A DNA stretch of 6,485 nucleotides from NCBI GenBank assembly GCA_905204385.1, contig CAJKZL010000185.1, positions 1-6,485 on the forward strand. The letters are read 5' to 3'. A program made the position numbers and the translations under genes. Shown piece by piece: positions 6,457 through 6,485 of the stretch. Origin of the DNA: an uncultured Odoribacter sp. (GTDB lineage: Bacteria; Bacteroidota; Bacteroidia; Bacteroidales; Marinifilaceae). Position 1 is the stretch's first letter; every line of letters begins with the position of its first letter. The notes below the pieces were generated by a model. The model was not told the DNA's origin, made no database searches, and saw nothing but the letters and a program-made list of their open reading frames with translations.

Positions 6457-6479
6457 CCCTCCCCTCACTTCCCCCTCCC
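6457..6479 (-). other. G-quadruplex-type motif on the coding strand
   Basis: The minus strand has four G-runs of 3, 5, 4 and 3 bases separated by loops of 1, 6 and 1 bases (A, AAGTGA, A). This meets the usual G3+N1-7 pattern. It lies about 150 bases upstream of the first start codon in a purine-only to purine-rich stretch. Folding and function are not shown by the sequence. Confidence 0.5.
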
Positions 6480-6485
6480 TCATCC

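Larger units (their letters stand above)
6311..6485 (-). other. Upstream leader / intergenic region of the operon, no gene seen
   Basis: These 175 bases precede the fusion gene. I find no convincing coding segment: the minus-strand frames here show no family motif. The region holds a hairpin (6415-6446) and a G-rich run on the coding strand (6457-6479). The bases just before the start, AATAGAAAAGACA, are A-rich without a Shine-Dalgarno core, as is usual in Bacteroidota. I could not place a Bacteroides-type promoter (TTG about 20 bases before TAnnTTTG) with confidence. GAAGTTTG near 6384-6391 is the closest -7 match but lacks a well-spaced TTG. Confidence 0.5.

Overview
The window looks like chromosomal DNA from a gut-type Bacteroidota bacterium, most likely Bacteroidales. 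The signs are four secreted hydrolases in a row, a Ser-type sulfatase, GH2 and metallophosphatase sequences of Bacteroidales style, poor Shine-Dalgarno sites, and AT-rich short repeats between genes. The genus cannot be fixed from the sequence alone.

Layout: everything recognisable reads leftward on the minus strand. In transcription order there is a leader region (6311-6485), a secreted fusion of an endonuclease/exonuclease/phosphatase (EEP) domain with a purple-acid-phosphatase-like metallophosphatase (4481-6310), a Ser-type sulfatase (2825-4411), a type I phosphodiesterase/alkaline-phosphatase-superfamily enzyme (1870-2778), and a GH2 beta-galactosidase-like gene (1766 leftward, running off the window at base 1). 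The gaps are 69, 46 and 103 bases and no convincing terminator separates the genes, so one operon is likely. All four products begin with a signal peptide, which fits a periplasmic or surface set that removes sulfate, phosphate or phosphodiester groups and beta-linked sugar from one complex substrate. The substrate is not identifiable here, and no SusC/SusD pair or regulator is in view.

Two things stand out. First, the GH2 gene carries one in-frame amber codon (TAG, 1326-1328) at position 147. Hand translation shows the same frame fully open for the remaining 441 codons to the window edge, with both catalytic glutamates and the surrounding motifs intact. This is either a very recent nonsense mutation, a base-call error, or an amber that is bypassed by readthrough or reinitiation. 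Second, all three gene junctions are built from 7-base-period repeats. Two junctions carry an AT-rich CTTTAAA/CTATAAT family, one copy as an inverted pair. The third carries a CATCGTT/CATCATT family interrupted by two short hairpins. In each case the stop codon of the upstream gene lies inside a repeat unit, and at the third junction the repeat also writes the last ~19 residues of the sulfatase and supplies a misleading early ATG for the next gene.
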